Assembly (NCBI GenBank): GCA_019843655.1
Contig: JACDQD010000003.1
Location: 12,340,925 to 12,404,924, forward strand
Source of the DNA: Lethocerus indicus
Lineage: Eukaryota; Arthropoda; Insecta; Hemiptera; Belostomatidae
Reading direction: 5' to 3'
Length of the DNA: 64,000 bases
Shown: piece by piece, positions 51,870 through 64,000 of the stretch
How the letters are laid out: each line of letters opens with the position of its first letter
How positions within the stretch are numbered: the stretch's first letter is position 1
The notes under the pieces: model-generated
The model's input: the letters and a program-made list of their open reading frames with translations, nothing else
Databases searched by the model: none
Told to the model about the DNA's origin: nothing
Program-made: the position numbers and the translations under genes

Positions 51870-52645
51870 GGCTGAAAGAGTCACTCGAAACTCAGACACC
51901 GAATTGAAACTAAAAATCTCGGTTAAACGCCGAGAGGAGTGGTGCACATGTAGAGAACGATGGCTACCGGAAAAAGTCCGCCATCATCTGGTCAAAGACA
52001 CTCTGGCCTACCAGTACCTTCTAAATCGAATTTTTTTATTGCTCCCCAGATGAGTTTGAACCAGTGATAGTAGAATTGTATGATACCTCCGTCCTTAAAG
52101 GCTTTAAGAATTCCTTAAATTTTATATTTTATAGATTTTAATTTTTTTCCTGCATAAAATCTGAAAAGTGCTGGCATATATTTTTGTGTATATTTCTTAA
52201 ATTTTATTAATCGCTTACATTTTAAATTTATGTGATGTATGGAAACTGTAAAAATGTGTCGGCAATTGTTTTAAAGTCAATTGAAAATTAAACATTGGAA
52301 TAAATGGAGAAGGGACTGTAATGGTGTAGTGGCGACACGTAGCGGTCGCTACCGGCACCTCCCGCCTTGGCCGTTCCAAAATCTGAGTTCGAGTACTTTT
52401 TCTGACAAACACTTTTCGACGTTTGGGTGGTCGAACGCACTCGTGACGTTTTTCGGTTTAACGCCCCCCAGGCATCTCCGTTTAGAATTCGGGAGTTTAA
52501 CAAGGTCGTGTTGAGTAGGGGCCATGGGGGAGTGGGAGAAAGCGTTTAACAAATCGAATCTCAAGGTTAATCCCAGTGCTATGACGGCCCGCTGAGGCTG
52601 TCTTTGGCTTTTACTATTTGACAGTTGGCGAACGAAGAAACAGAA
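51870..52645. promoter_or_regulatory. Divergent promoter interval between CDV3 and Pdk
   Basis: The two start codons face away from each other across 776 bases. The interval has a GC-rich part at about 52320-52610 (for example CTACCGGCACCTCCCGCCTT) with several open frames on both strands that I regard as chance. It probably contains both 5' UTRs and the start sites. Confidence 0.5.
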
Positions 52646-55600
52646 ATGAGGATATCAACGGTCCGACTGTTATCGACCGTCAGTAAAATGATCGACTACT
52701 ATTCGCAGTTTAATCCATCGCCTCTCTCTATTAAACATTTTGTCGATTTCGGTGAGTTGTTGATATTTGATTTATGCTTAAACTTATGTTAATTATCTGT
52801 TACGCATCTGCCAGGAAGGAGCTGCCCCTTCAAACACATTGGATATATGATATGACGTTTTGATCAAATAATTTGGCCGTAACAGGTCAGTATCTTATTT
52901 GTGCATACAATATATTAATTTGTATTTTAATGAAACAAACATTTTATTTTAATTGTGCATTCAATCTTAGCAGCTCTGGTATCAACTAAATTTAACACAT
53001 TTTCAGAAACATATTAAGTTTAGAATTTGTTACAAGAATATCATACAAATAAGTGCTTTGTTTATTGTTAGCATGTTATTCATTGCTTGAAAAATAACTG
53101 GCACAAAGCATACATACAAAATACTTTGTATTACATTGTGGATTTAAAAATTGTATATCCCACATTGAAATGAACTTAGTACATTCTGTTAGTATATTAA
53201 CAATTAGTTATAAGTAATGTGTGTATATATTTGTGTGTATGTACATACAGTAATGAAATCATTCACTTACCCTTTATTGTTTTTGCAAATCATTTTTGGG
53301 AAATTTGCAATCTGTTCAGAAATAGAACATTCTGCACATATTTATAAATAGATTCTTTTTTCACATACTCTCATATGTATGTTACTTTGTTAGATTCTGT
53401 TCACTGGCACATCTTTATTGGATGTTGTATAAATATTTAGTGTTAAGAAAAATGTAGTGGTCATCTAATAGGTTTCATAGCATGGCATATACTGTGTTAC
53501 TTGTCTGAATAAAGTATTATCTTTACCTGGGTAAATTTAGTCAAGATACCAAAAATAAACGTGTAAGCTGGGCTGTCACAGAATTTGTATATATACTTGT
53601 TTTCAAGTAAATTTATAAATTGTACAGGTGTAATATTTGAAGCAATTGTATCTTCTTTAAAAATAAATTTGTAAGTTTATTTTCATAGGTAATTATGAGC
53701 TGGGCATATGTGCATCAAGTTTGAATGAAGTCTGCCTATAACTTCAGAAGAATCTTAATTACATATGCTTTCAATTGGTTAATAATTAATTTATGCTTTT
53801 AAAATATTTGGATAATATTTCATGCCAGATTTTTCACCCTACTGATAATAATTGCTTGATTATTGTTTTGTTAAACATGAGGCTGTAATGTGGGTTTCTT
53901 TGAAAACGAATGGCATATTTATTGCCTTATAAATAGTAGATCCTAGATTATCTTATAAGAAAAATATAATTGTACATTTGATTTCACCTGTAATGTGATA
54001 ATTGGCAGTAAACTATCATGCACTGGTAATTCACTAATGAAACAGCTAGTTATTCTAAGTTTAGTATTTAATGCTATGAAGGAAGGACTAATATAATATA
54101 TAATTCTGTGATCCCAGGTTGACATTTGATTAGATATTATCTGTAACTAAATAGAAAGAAAAAATAGCACATATAATTACCAATTAACTAATGGAAGATT
54201 GAATATTATCACTGTAAACTGATAATGCTTAGGTTTGATGTTCAACAACAAAATGTAAATTAAAATCCCTAATTTGTGTACATTTTTTCTTGTGTCCACA
54301 ACTTGTTCAATGCCTCAGAAATTAGGTTAGCTGTTACCAAGTAAACAGAGAACTACATAATAAGTATCATTTTCAATTGGCAAACTCGACTTCACTTATT
54401 ACCTGAAAGTTCGAAAGATGCTTTTTCACCTACTATATTTGAAAGAAATAAGTATTCGAATATTATCTACCTGTGAAACAATACATAACTAGATTAATTA
54501 TTTCTTGTCACATGCTTGTATTAGTGTTTTTGTTTATGCAGATTTGGTAATTTCGGATTTACCAATAGTCTTAGATTATTCAGTTTTTAAGTATTATGTA
54601 AGGATCTGCATGACTTTTCATGCCTGTGAACGAATGAAGGTAGAAAAATATATATGGTAGAGTGTTAGTTGTTTTTGGAGTACTTACTGAGTTATCCCAT
54701 TATTTATCACATTTCAATCAGTTTGGTAAATGTTGATTGTGTTACTAATTTTATTCTGGTCTTGGTAGTACTCCTCTAATCAGTATTGTACCCAAATGTA
54801 TCACGTATACCAGTTATTCATAACTGGTTCACCATATTAAATAATATTGGTTCACCAATATTTAGTTTGTTGAACTTACTTCAAATATTACTGATTCTGC
54901 TCTCTGTGTGTGGATATATATAGTCCAGTATAATATATACAGAAAATTTAAATTGTATTTAGTTGGCTTAGAGCTTCTGTCCTAGAGTTGTTGCCAAGCA
55001 TTGCGTTGAATTAGCCTAGCCAGGGTTGTGGACTAGGTGTTTATTAGTAATTTTGCCTTGATCTCAGAAGTTATGGTTATCCTAGTTGTGTATACACATA
55101 CTATTACAAGATAACGTCATTTAGTGTCAGCTAAGTTATATTCTTTGTTTGAATAAGAAAACATATCAAAAGTAACATAAAAAGAGTTGTAATTTTCTAC
55201 TTTTCTTGAATCTGAGGAACAAAAATTGGGTTCAATATCAGATTATTAATATCTACACAGTTTGGGGTCCATCTGTAAATAAAATATTAAATTAAATCTC
55301 TCCAGTTCAGAATCATCTATTTGTATATTTTCGAAATTTGAAATTGAACAGAAGTTCTTTGAATGGAATGAAATCTCATACGTTTGGGTAATTTTTCAGG
55401 TATATAATTTTTAATGGCAATGTTTTTTGCAATTGTTCTTTTTTTCTGGTGTCATATCGATGTATGGAAAACACATTGAAAGGAAAATTGTGTGACTATA
55501 AAACCTAACGCTTAATTCGAATTATACTATTATTATACGATTAATTATATTGTGGAATGTTCTTGAATTTAAATTAAATAATTTTTCATTTAATTCCTCG

Positions 55601-56346
55601 AAAGCTCATTTTCACATTACTTTCGTTCCCTATTGTCCTGAAAGCAGTGTTCGGTTTTCAAGCCGTGGGTCCTCGTATTCAACGACAATTACATTTGTAG
55701 CCCATTTTACAAAGGAGAGATACCCCACGAACAATAGTTTTATCGTTTATCAAAATTAGGTCAAATCTCGAAACTCGTCATTCTCGTCTGCACGAACATT
55801 ATGACGCGGTGGAAAACGCAACGAACTTTTTATTATCATATATAACAAAATTACTTTACACGGTATCTTACACGGACTATACTAGTACAATATCCTGTCG
55901 TATATAAGTAAACTTATATGAAATATTAAAAATAATACGAAATATTTTTGCACAAGACATGCGATCTTTAGCCCTTATTTATTCATTTTGTAATTAATAT
56001 AATATCCGGAAAATATAAATGTGTTAATATAAAGCCGTTCTGTTTAATCAAATTTATAGATAAATAGGAAATTTTGCATTGAGCGAGTCTTTTTATGCGA
56101 ATAGACCCTTATGTATTGGAGAATATTCAATGTGTACGTAATAACATAATAAATAATAATAAAATAGAATTATTTCACTCACTTCACGAAAAAAGATGTT
56201 TGAGAACAATTAAGAAAAATCTATTTATATGTAACGAGGTTCAGTGTTCTGTGTTCAGCTTTTACATGCTCAGCGTTTTGTAGTCTCAAGGATTTACATT
56301 GTTATAGATTGAATGTCCTGGTCAGTGTTATTCATTTTCATGTTGT

Positions 56347-56390
<44 letters not shown>

Positions 56391-58235
56391 AAAAGAATTT
56401 TTTCAAAAATATTAATTTTGCTTCTTATTAACTAAACAAATAAATGGGTACACTATTTTTAAAAATGGGATTTTTAAGAATACACTATATACGTACAATA
56501 ATGTATAAATGAGATTTCATTGAGGATTCATTGACATGATTAGAGTCAGAACAATTAATAGTTCAATAAAATATAAGTTTAATCGAAATATGATGAGATA
56601 GCGAAATTGTGTAGTTGCATAATTCGATTTATACTAATATCTTTTAACTAATATCTTTTAACGTCAAGGCCTAGCAAATTATACTATTCATCATATTTCA
56701 ATGTAATCGCCTCATTTTTTAATGTTATTTCTTAATTTATCTTTTCCCGCCTTCTTAATAATACGAGTTTTAATCAAACTTACTACGGTGTACACCCACT
56801 ATGTTCTGAGGTAGGTCTTAAAGCGTTTTAATATAGCAGTGTGTTCTTGACATATTTATTATACCTCTAATGAGATAACAAGTCCTCTACGTATGATGTT
56901 CAAGCAAATGAATAACGTTAAACTACTGTCTGAGTTGATTGCATACAAGATATAGCGATTTATATAACGTCTGGCCTGTCGAAAACGTCGTCTGATAGTG
57001 ATAAATCGATTCTTTACTGACTCTGAGTTAGATAACCACCGTTTAGATTTGTTGAATGTGTAAATCTTATTTCGACCACTCGCTCGTTTAGATAATTCAT
57101 TTATTTAGCATTTCAGTTAACGCTTGAAAATGACATTATCGTAATCGCTCGTAACACACCCGCTACTTGTTTGGTAGTGTTTTTTAACGCCCGACAGTTA
57201 GTATTACTTCTCATCTAACTACTAATGTTTGTTTATAATTGAAAAAACGTGTTTGTTGTTTTCGATATACTTTCAAAGGCATTTGTCGATTGCAGCACCA
57301 AACAGAATGCCAATTCATTTTATACGCTAGCGCGGTTTCCATCATATACGTACAAACAAATCGTATTGTATTGTGGAGCCCCCGACAAAAAAATTGTTTA
57401 TTGCAGTGCTAATTGTAGCACTACAATACTGTGGCGTGGCTGGTAGGATTGTCCCTTGAACTAGTGATAGGACGGCCTCAACAGAAACCGCATTAGATCG
57501 CTGGATTATTTTCGTAAGGCCGACGTTCTATTTCGAGTTATATTTTCTGTTACCTGCCGTTCTTCCAATTTAATTAACTTCTTTCGCTCGTACCACTTCA
57601 ATGTCTAATACATGCGTGTTGTGTTAATATGTTATTCTAATAATTCGAATTTAATTTTCCTTTTCCTCCATATTTGTTTCCTTTATCGTGGGTCCTAATG
57701 TTCTGTCCGAAATATCCCTTACCAGTGTTCATAGTCGAGGCAGTCCTGTTACTGAAGGAAATTAGAAATGGACTTCTTTGAGCTCTAACCTATCCTAATG
57801 TTAAATAATGACACACATGAAAATATAAACAAGCGGCCAGATTGAACTAGATGAACATTCAGTACGTAGATTTGCACGGAGTTGGGCGTAGGTCTGTGTC
57901 TAAATATCAAGACGGGTTCAGTGATTTGGTTGAGGGAACACTATAAATACTTTGGATTCAACAGATGGTGTACACACACTTATTTTCTTCAGAATATACT
58001 AACCAAAGATTGTCCGCAATATGGGTGAACATTCTTGTCAGAAATTTAAATAATTACAAGATCAAAAAATGTTGTACGTCAGAAATAATGAATAACGACT
58101 TGATTATTAAAATTTACGAATTCCCTAAACTGCTATTAGGTCGTTCAAAAACTGTTTTAAACGTGAGAATTTTCTCATTGGCGTTCAATTGTTTAAATGA
58201 AAAAGCATTAGATACCTTAGTTGAAATAAGAATCG

Positions 58236-58299
<64 letters not shown>

Positions 58300-61200
58300 G
58301 TATGTATTAGGTAGCACCGGTTATTAAGCGAGATAACAATATTTGTGAGAAATTTCACGCGTCTCCTGAAAATCGACAGTTTAGCATATCCTTTTTCTAG
58401 CATTGCCTATTGCCTACGATTAAAGCAAAATGTATATAGTCTTATTGTCAAGATACTCCATCAGTAACCGTAAATAACTTACTGCTACTGGCGAAGTTAA
58501 GAAGCTGAAACTGGTCTAGCCTAAGATCAAATTAGTGAGTGGAAATTTGGCGAAAATGGAGGAGAGTGTTATATGAAGTTACGAAAATTCGATTCCGATC
58601 AAGTAAACGTAAATCTAGGGATGTCTGGATTTAGAAATTGTAGTGGAGTATCCCGTAACAATAAACTAAATACCTAGAAAAAGACTTTTAAAAGGGCTGC
58701 ATTATACTATTATAAAAGGAAGTGGCCACCTGTTCTAAATGTGTCAGAAAAATAGAAAAATAATTTAATTAAATTTTTAGAAAAAGGGGGAATACCAGTG
58801 GGTTTCTCCTCTATTATTGCCTACTCGTTATTAGTGCTACTCGTACTGCAATGTCGCTTAATGTAATTTATAGCTGACATTAACACAGTGAAAAAAAAGA
58901 TTATAAGAAATTATTTTGAATCAAACTCCTGTGTCATTGTTTAGTCCGCTTTTGTAACCATTCCGGAAAATAATGGCGGGAGTGATCATCATTAAATTGC
59001 AACGTGTGACAACCGATGTTATAATTCCGACCCGACTCGACCTCCATGATTCAGTCAGTGTATTTTCTTTACTGTAATAAACATGTTAACGAACATGTTT
59101 AAATTCTTGAGTTATATATGTTGTGCACCGCGTGGACACGCGACTTGCAACTGTGACCCAACAGTCGCTTCCGATCTCATTAGAGGCCGACGACCTCTTC
59201 AGTTTCACTTGTTATGTAACCACCAGAATAAACAATATTGCCGGCGTTCAAAATCTTAATATACCTCATTTAGCTTTCAAAAACTACTATATCAGATCAA
59301 TTTTCCTTTTAAATAAAGAACTTTCGAGCTTTTCTACTCTCGTTTGTCAATTTTCGAAGCCCGCTTTTACATGTCAAGGACAACGCCCCAGTACCCACTT
59401 ATTTTTTTAATACTCCTTTCTGCACAAATTTCTAAATAGCTATATTGAATTTACGTGATTGTATAATACACAGGTCGAAAACTCATACGCGATACTATCT
59501 TTTTATACTTATATTTGATATATTTACAGGGTGAGGTGTAAATAAGCCCAAATAAACTTAGTGGAATTAATAAATATTTTGGTAAAGAAAACCATTGCTT
59601 AGTTATAACCACCTAAGGAATATTAGATCAATAAAATGGTCCTATTTGATACAAATAAGTAAATCAATTTTCTCTAAAATTAATGTAGAAAATCTTATAA
59701 TATCATTGGCCCAAACAGATTCAAAATCTGATTAGCTTTTATTTTATGTAGACAATAATAATGTAGGCTCTAAGCCAACTCTACTATAAGCTCTTGGTTA
59801 GTTTATTCTATATATTGCATCACTTACAATCCTGGTATATTTACTGAGTAAAGTATTAAAAATTGAATTAGCATTGTAACTCTTAGGTTTGAAACTAAAA
59901 AATCTGATCTGTTTTATTGATATATAGCTGAAGTTGAACTCTTTCATTTCTGTTTCCTTATTGTTTGTTTCAGGTTTAAATGCTTGTGAAAAGGCTTCTT
60001 ACCTATTTTTGAGGCAGGAACTCCCAGTGAGGTTGGCCAACATAATGAAAGAGATCCACCTGCTTCCACCCAACCTCCTCAGGACACCATCAGTTACCCT
60101 TGTGAACGATTGGTATGTAAAGTCTTTCATGGAGATACTAGAGTACGAAAAATTGGAATCCACTCCTGAAAACTTAGCAAGGTTAGTACTTTTAATTTTG
60201 TTACCACCTTTGATTTATCCTTAGCAGATTTAAATGTAAAGTATAATAATAAAAACCCTGTAACTGAGTTGACATTGATTCATTGAATCAATATAATGTT
60301 ATATTATTATAATATTATTATAATTAATTATATTATACAATTAATTAATTATAATTATTAATTATATTATATTATTATCATCCATATAATATTCCTTAAC
60401 ACTTGTTTTTTATGTTATTTGATTATTAGGTAATGCATATATTCTTCAAAAGTTAATTTAAAATCTATGGGCACTAAATAAAAGAGGAAATGCATGTTTC
60501 CAAAATCTATCCGAAATTGAATTATTCATAGTTCATAGATTAAAATTTTTTAAATTGAAAATAAATCTACTGTCAATTTTATATTAAACTAAAACTTCGT
60601 GTTTATACTGCATATTCTGACATACATTTGTGTACTCATTTCTCATGCCTTAGCATAATCTTTCTTATCTGCTATGTCCAGTTTTGCAAGCACATTGGTG
60701 AAGATACGGAACAGACACATAGATGTAGTTCCAACTATGGCACAAGGTGTTCTTGAATTGAAAGAGGATAGAAAAGATGTTGATCCCCAAACTGAGCACA
60801 GCATACAGTACTTCTTGGATAGATTTTACATGTCTCGAATTGGTATAAGGATGCTCATTAATCAGCACAGTAAGTATTATTTTTCGGAATTTATTCTTTA
60901 GAATTTGTTTGTAATTGGAGTAGGTAGGTTAGGTTACTTATTTACATTTGCTGTCATATTTAATTATACCACTTTTCCATTTACTTTATTCATTCCAAGT
61001 TAAAATATTTCATAATTTGTATTAATATTCAAGGAATTAATCAATAATATTCAATATTCAATTATACATTTCATGTTTTGTATATTATTTCAGCTATGTT
61101 GTTTGGGTCAGAGTACCACCATGCAGGCTCAAAACACATTGGTGCAATAGACCCCCACTGTGATCTCATTGCAGTTGTCCAAGATGCTTATGAAAATGCA

Positions 61201-63572
61201 AGGTTCCTTTGTGATCAGTACTACCTTGCATCTCCAGAACTTGTAGTCACACAGCACAATGGTAAATTATTAAACGAAGTCTTGTAGAATAAAATTTTTT
61301 GATTAAAAAAATACAACAAAGAGTAATTTTAATCACAGAGGCCTCTTAAGTAAAATCTATTTGGTAATATTTTAAACATTTAAAATGTTTATTTGGTTAC
61401 AGAGGTTGTAAAAGGTGAGCACATACATATTGTATATGTGCCTTCACATTTATACCATATGCTTTTTGAACTCTTCAAAAACTCAATGAGGGCTGTTATG
61501 GAATATCATACAGATGACCATCCTGCCATTGAAGTAGCAATAGTAAAGGGGAAAGAGGACATATGCATAAAGGTGATTTGGTCCTAAATCCTAGAATGTA
61601 TTACCCTTTAGACTTAATAAGAATAAAGTAAAGCAATAACAACAACAATAAATAATTAATGAATAGAAAACAATTCTTATAATATGTGAAATTGTTAAAT
61701 GATCGCAATAAGTGCATAACAGCCAAATTGCCAGTTATAGCATATAAGCAATGATTAAAAAAATTATCCCAATATTCATTAATATTGCAACTAGTGAGGC
61801 TTATGTGACATATACATGAAGGTCTTATATCTAAGTTGTTGGCTCTTACCATTAGGCTGCTTTTTGTACAAGTCTATTTAGTCTAATCTAGTATGTACCC
61901 TATTAAGTTTTATATGACATGCAAAATGAACTATAGGTCATATCTATTATGTATATAATAGTATATAATTTTTTACTTATATCTCAAACTTTATTTTTAA
62001 TAAAAACAGTTTTGCATTAAACAATATTTTGGTATTACTTAGATTTCAGATAAAGGTGGTGGTATACCAAGAAGTCAGACAGATAAAATGTTTCTCTATA
62101 TGTACAGTACAGCTCCGCAGCCATCTAAGTCAGATGTAAATACAGTCCCCCTGGCAGGTAATATATTTACTGATTTTAGAAATTAATTCTTGAAATGTTG
62201 AAAGAAGTTTATAACCTTTGGTGTTCTGTATAGGGTATGGTTACGGACTGCCACTTTCTCGCTTATATGCTAGATACTTGCATGGGGATTTGGTTCTCAT
62301 GCCTTGTGATGGTTATGGTACAGATGTTATTATTTATATGAAGGTATGTATTTTTGTGGTATATGTATCAAATATTTAAAATTTAAAAAAATATTAAATT
62401 GTCCTTATTGATTGGTGCTTGGTAACATTGTTTACAGAAATTTTATTTTGTTTTTTGAAAAAGACATTTTAAAAGAACATATAAAAATAATTCATTTTTC
62501 TAAACCTTTGATATCTCAGTTGCCTTTAATGAACTGTTCATTTTCTCTTTGGTTAGTATTTAATTGATTTATTGTAATTATTTTGGTATATTTGCATAAG
62601 ATGTCTTGTATGTTTTAGTTAAGAAGATACAATAAAATAATATTTGAATTTATTAACTAATACTTTTTTCACATTAACTACACTATATTACATATTAAAT
62701 TCAAAAGAACTCTGTCTGTTTATTACCCAGGTTTCAAGTTTAATTTAATTTGCTGTTTTAGAAATTTTGGATTAAATGTGCTCACATTTCTCAATAAAAT
62801 TGTTTAACCAAAATTTATTCGCTACTATATTAAGGATTAGAAATTTATATTCGTTTACAAACATCATAAAAATAACAAATATTTATCTGATACTATTATT
62901 TTAGAATACCTGTTTTGTGGTCTGCGAAGGGTTGGAATATGTAGATTTCGTGTTCTTCTGTCTCCTCTAGCAAAATATCAAACCAGGAAGAGGAAACAGA
63001 AGAACACAAAATATATGATACTATTATATTTTAAAGATTTAAAATATGTATTTTGGTACAGTCATTGTAAAAAATGGGCACATAAATATTGTTTATATGC
63101 CTTCATATTTATACAAACTGAGCTGTTCAAGAATTCGAAGAGAGCTTGTATGTGTTATGGAATATCACACAAATCACCATCTTGTGTATTCACCTGCTAA
63201 ATAAATAAAATAAATAAATAAAAATTTCAGTAACCATTCTGAAACTGCATAAAATCGTTGAACCAAAATTTATTCACTACTAAATCATCATTAGTCATTC
63301 TTATACCCTCAGCCAGGTGCGGTTTATGTCTATATATTAATTGAGACAGGGACCAAATTCACCAGCTGTCACATTATATTGTATAATTCATTACCAACAA
63401 GTTGTTAAACCATTTTATTTGTTTCTAGGTACTCTCAAATGAAGCAAATGAATTGTTGCCAATATTCAATAAAATATCTACAAGAGTATATCAGACAAAA
63501 GTTACAAGAGGTGATTGGAGTGATCAGGGACCATCAGCTATACGAAATGTTACAAAAACTGGAATCTTATGA
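52646..63572 (+). CDS. Pdk: Pyruvate dehydrogenase kinase, mitochondrial
   Basis: Eight exons are in frame throughout: 52646-52751, 59974-60181, 60682-60869, 61094-61261, 61403-61572, 62043-62157, 62234-62343 and 63429-63572 (stop TGA). They give 402 residues, the usual family length. The enzyme phosphorylates the E1-alpha subunit of the pyruvate dehydrogenase complex in the mitochondrial matrix and shuts it down. The N-terminal helical domain has [36 protein letters not shown] and VPTMAQGV. The GHKL ATPase fold follows, with the N box ELFKNSMRA (Glu246, Asn250), the G1 box DKGGGIP (Asp283, Gly285, Gly287) and the G2 box [12 protein letters not shown] (from Gly319). The C-terminal tail keeps the Asp-Trp pair (384-385) used for dimer and lipoyl-domain contacts. 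The basic, hydroxyl-rich start ([15 protein letters not shown]) fits a mitochondrial presequence. Intron 1 is 7.2 kb. All catalytic landmarks are present. Confidence 0.97.
52752..59973. other. Pdk intron 1 (7.2 kb)
   Basis: No nested gene is supported. The intron holds (TA)n tracts at about 56351-56389 and 58238-58298, and a diverged fragment of the hairpin-element arm at about 58484-58545 (CTGAAACTGGTCTAGC, AAATTAGTGAGTGGAAA). Its right part (about 57100-59400) is less AT-rich and could hold alternative promoters, but nothing proves it. Confidence 0.5.
60297..60380. repeat. TTA/TAAT low-complexity palindromic patch in a Pdk intron
   Basis: A pure A/T stretch built from ATTATA and TTAATTAA units, partly self-complementary, lies within the intron 60182-60681. 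Confidence 0.7.
62900..63015. mobile_element. Hairpin element, copy 4 (short), in the last Pdk intron
   Basis: The left end CTGTTTTGTGGTCTGCGAAG matches copy 1. The arms GTGTTCTTCTGTCTCCTC and GAGGAAACAGAAGAACAC pair with one mismatch around a short loop, so most of the interior is missing. A perfect 12 bp direct repeat (TGATACTATTAT) flanks it at 62888-62899 and 63016-63027. Confidence 0.7.
63024..63195 (+). pseudogene. Decayed duplicate of Pdk exon 5 and its acceptor
   Basis: This block aligns with 61367-61540, that is, the end of Pdk intron 4 plus most of exon 5. The acceptor side reads ATTTTAAAGATTTAAAATAT against ATTTTAAACATTTAAAATGT. The coding side keeps GGGCACATAAATATTGT, TATGCCTTCATATTTATAC and GTTATGGAATATCACACAAA. 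A TAA stop right after the former acceptor, a deletion near TTTATACAAACTGAG and an insertion of GTAT-like bases break the frame, so it cannot be an alternative exon. It ends in an A-rich (AAATAAAT) stretch at 63198-63226. Confidence 0.75.
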
Positions 63573-64000
63573 TGGAGAGTTTGGTGTTGTAATCCTCTCC
63601 GGCAAACCAAATAGTACATATTGGTAAAGAAAATTTTAGTAATATCAGGTTTTGGTTTTGGAATTACTTCATCGACATTGATTCATTATTAGGCCTTTAG
63701 AGTGGACTTTGAATATAGGAAACAGAAAATGACAGGCAAAGATTTTGCATTTGTAAATAATTAATTCTATTATGTCAAAGGTGACAATTCGATATACAGA
63801 TATGTTCAAGACGTGACATTTTTCCATATCTGTTATATTAGGTATTAATGCTTCCTAATACCTACTAATGTAATACCTCCTAATATTTTACTAAAATCAT
63901 TTTCTGAAATACCATTCACATGTAATGAAATTATATTATGAAATGTTAATTCTGAAAATGTACTTTTTAGGAATGAACATGATTTTAAATATGTGATCAT
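63573..64000. other. Sequence downstream of the Pdk stop codon
   Basis: This is probably Pdk 3' UTR and beyond. I see no AATAAA signal close to the stop and no further gene before the window ends. Confidence 0.4.

Noticed and set aside
52215..52564. Overlapping open frames on both strands in the CDV3-Pdk interval
   Set aside because: Several mutually overlapping frames arise from the GC-richer promoter DNA, and none resembles a protein family.
57249..57446. 65-residue plus-strand open frame in Pdk intron 1
   Set aside because: No recognisable domain, no splice context and composition like its surroundings.
58114..58327. Open frames rich in alternating Tyr and Ile
   Set aside because: These are translations of the (TA)n microsatellite at 58238-58298.
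59083..59259. 58-residue open frame in Pdk intron 1 as an alternative Pdk first exon
   Set aside because: It ends in a stop before any donor that would join in phase to the exon at 59974, and it does not resemble a mitochondrial presequence.

Overview
This is a eukaryotic, AT-rich nuclear window. It holds spliced genes with GT-AG introns, long AT-rich intergenic DNA and many (TA)n and (CT)n microsatellites. Gene content (a POGZ/row-type zinc-finger protein, CED-6, SH3BP5/parcas, CDV3 and pyruvate dehydrogenase kinase), together with tRNA-derived SINEs, points to an insect. A hemimetabolous insect is my low-confidence guess. There is no bacterial-style operon, CRISPR array or rRNA, and I saw no intact tRNA gene.

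Layout from left to right. (1) 555-12440 (+): 19 exons of a POGZ/row-family multi-zinc-finger chromatin protein. Its 5' end lies outside the window. The part upstream of the zinc fingers resembles a domesticated Merlin/IS1016 (ISXO2-like) transposase. (2) 14271-15420 (-): a small four-exon gene for an unrecognised, probably secreted 172-residue protein. (3) 16674-21377 (-): nine coding exons of the engulfment adaptor CED-6/GULP, with possible noncoding first exons far upstream near 25.4 kb and 30.5 kb. (4) 33237-40866 (+): eleven coding exons of SH3BP5/parcas, a Rab11 exchange factor, followed by a long 3' UTR-like tract. (5) 47399-51869 (-): six exons of CDV3, convergent with SH3BP5. (6) 52646-63572 (+): eight exons of mitochondrial pyruvate dehydrogenase kinase, divergent from CDV3 and sharing a promoter interval of about 780 bp.

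The genes have unrelated housekeeping or signalling jobs, and nothing suggests a co-regulated cluster. Every exon chain given below was assembled by hand from splice sites and keeps an open reading frame across all junctions.

The most interesting accessory content has four parts: a family of near-perfect hairpin elements with 10-18 bp target-site duplications (four copies plus fragments); a decayed copy of one Pdk exon inside a later Pdk intron; three copies of a tRNA-derived SINE in SH3BP5 introns; and a dispersed repeat whose two blocks occur in swapped order at 15 kb and 32.7 kb.
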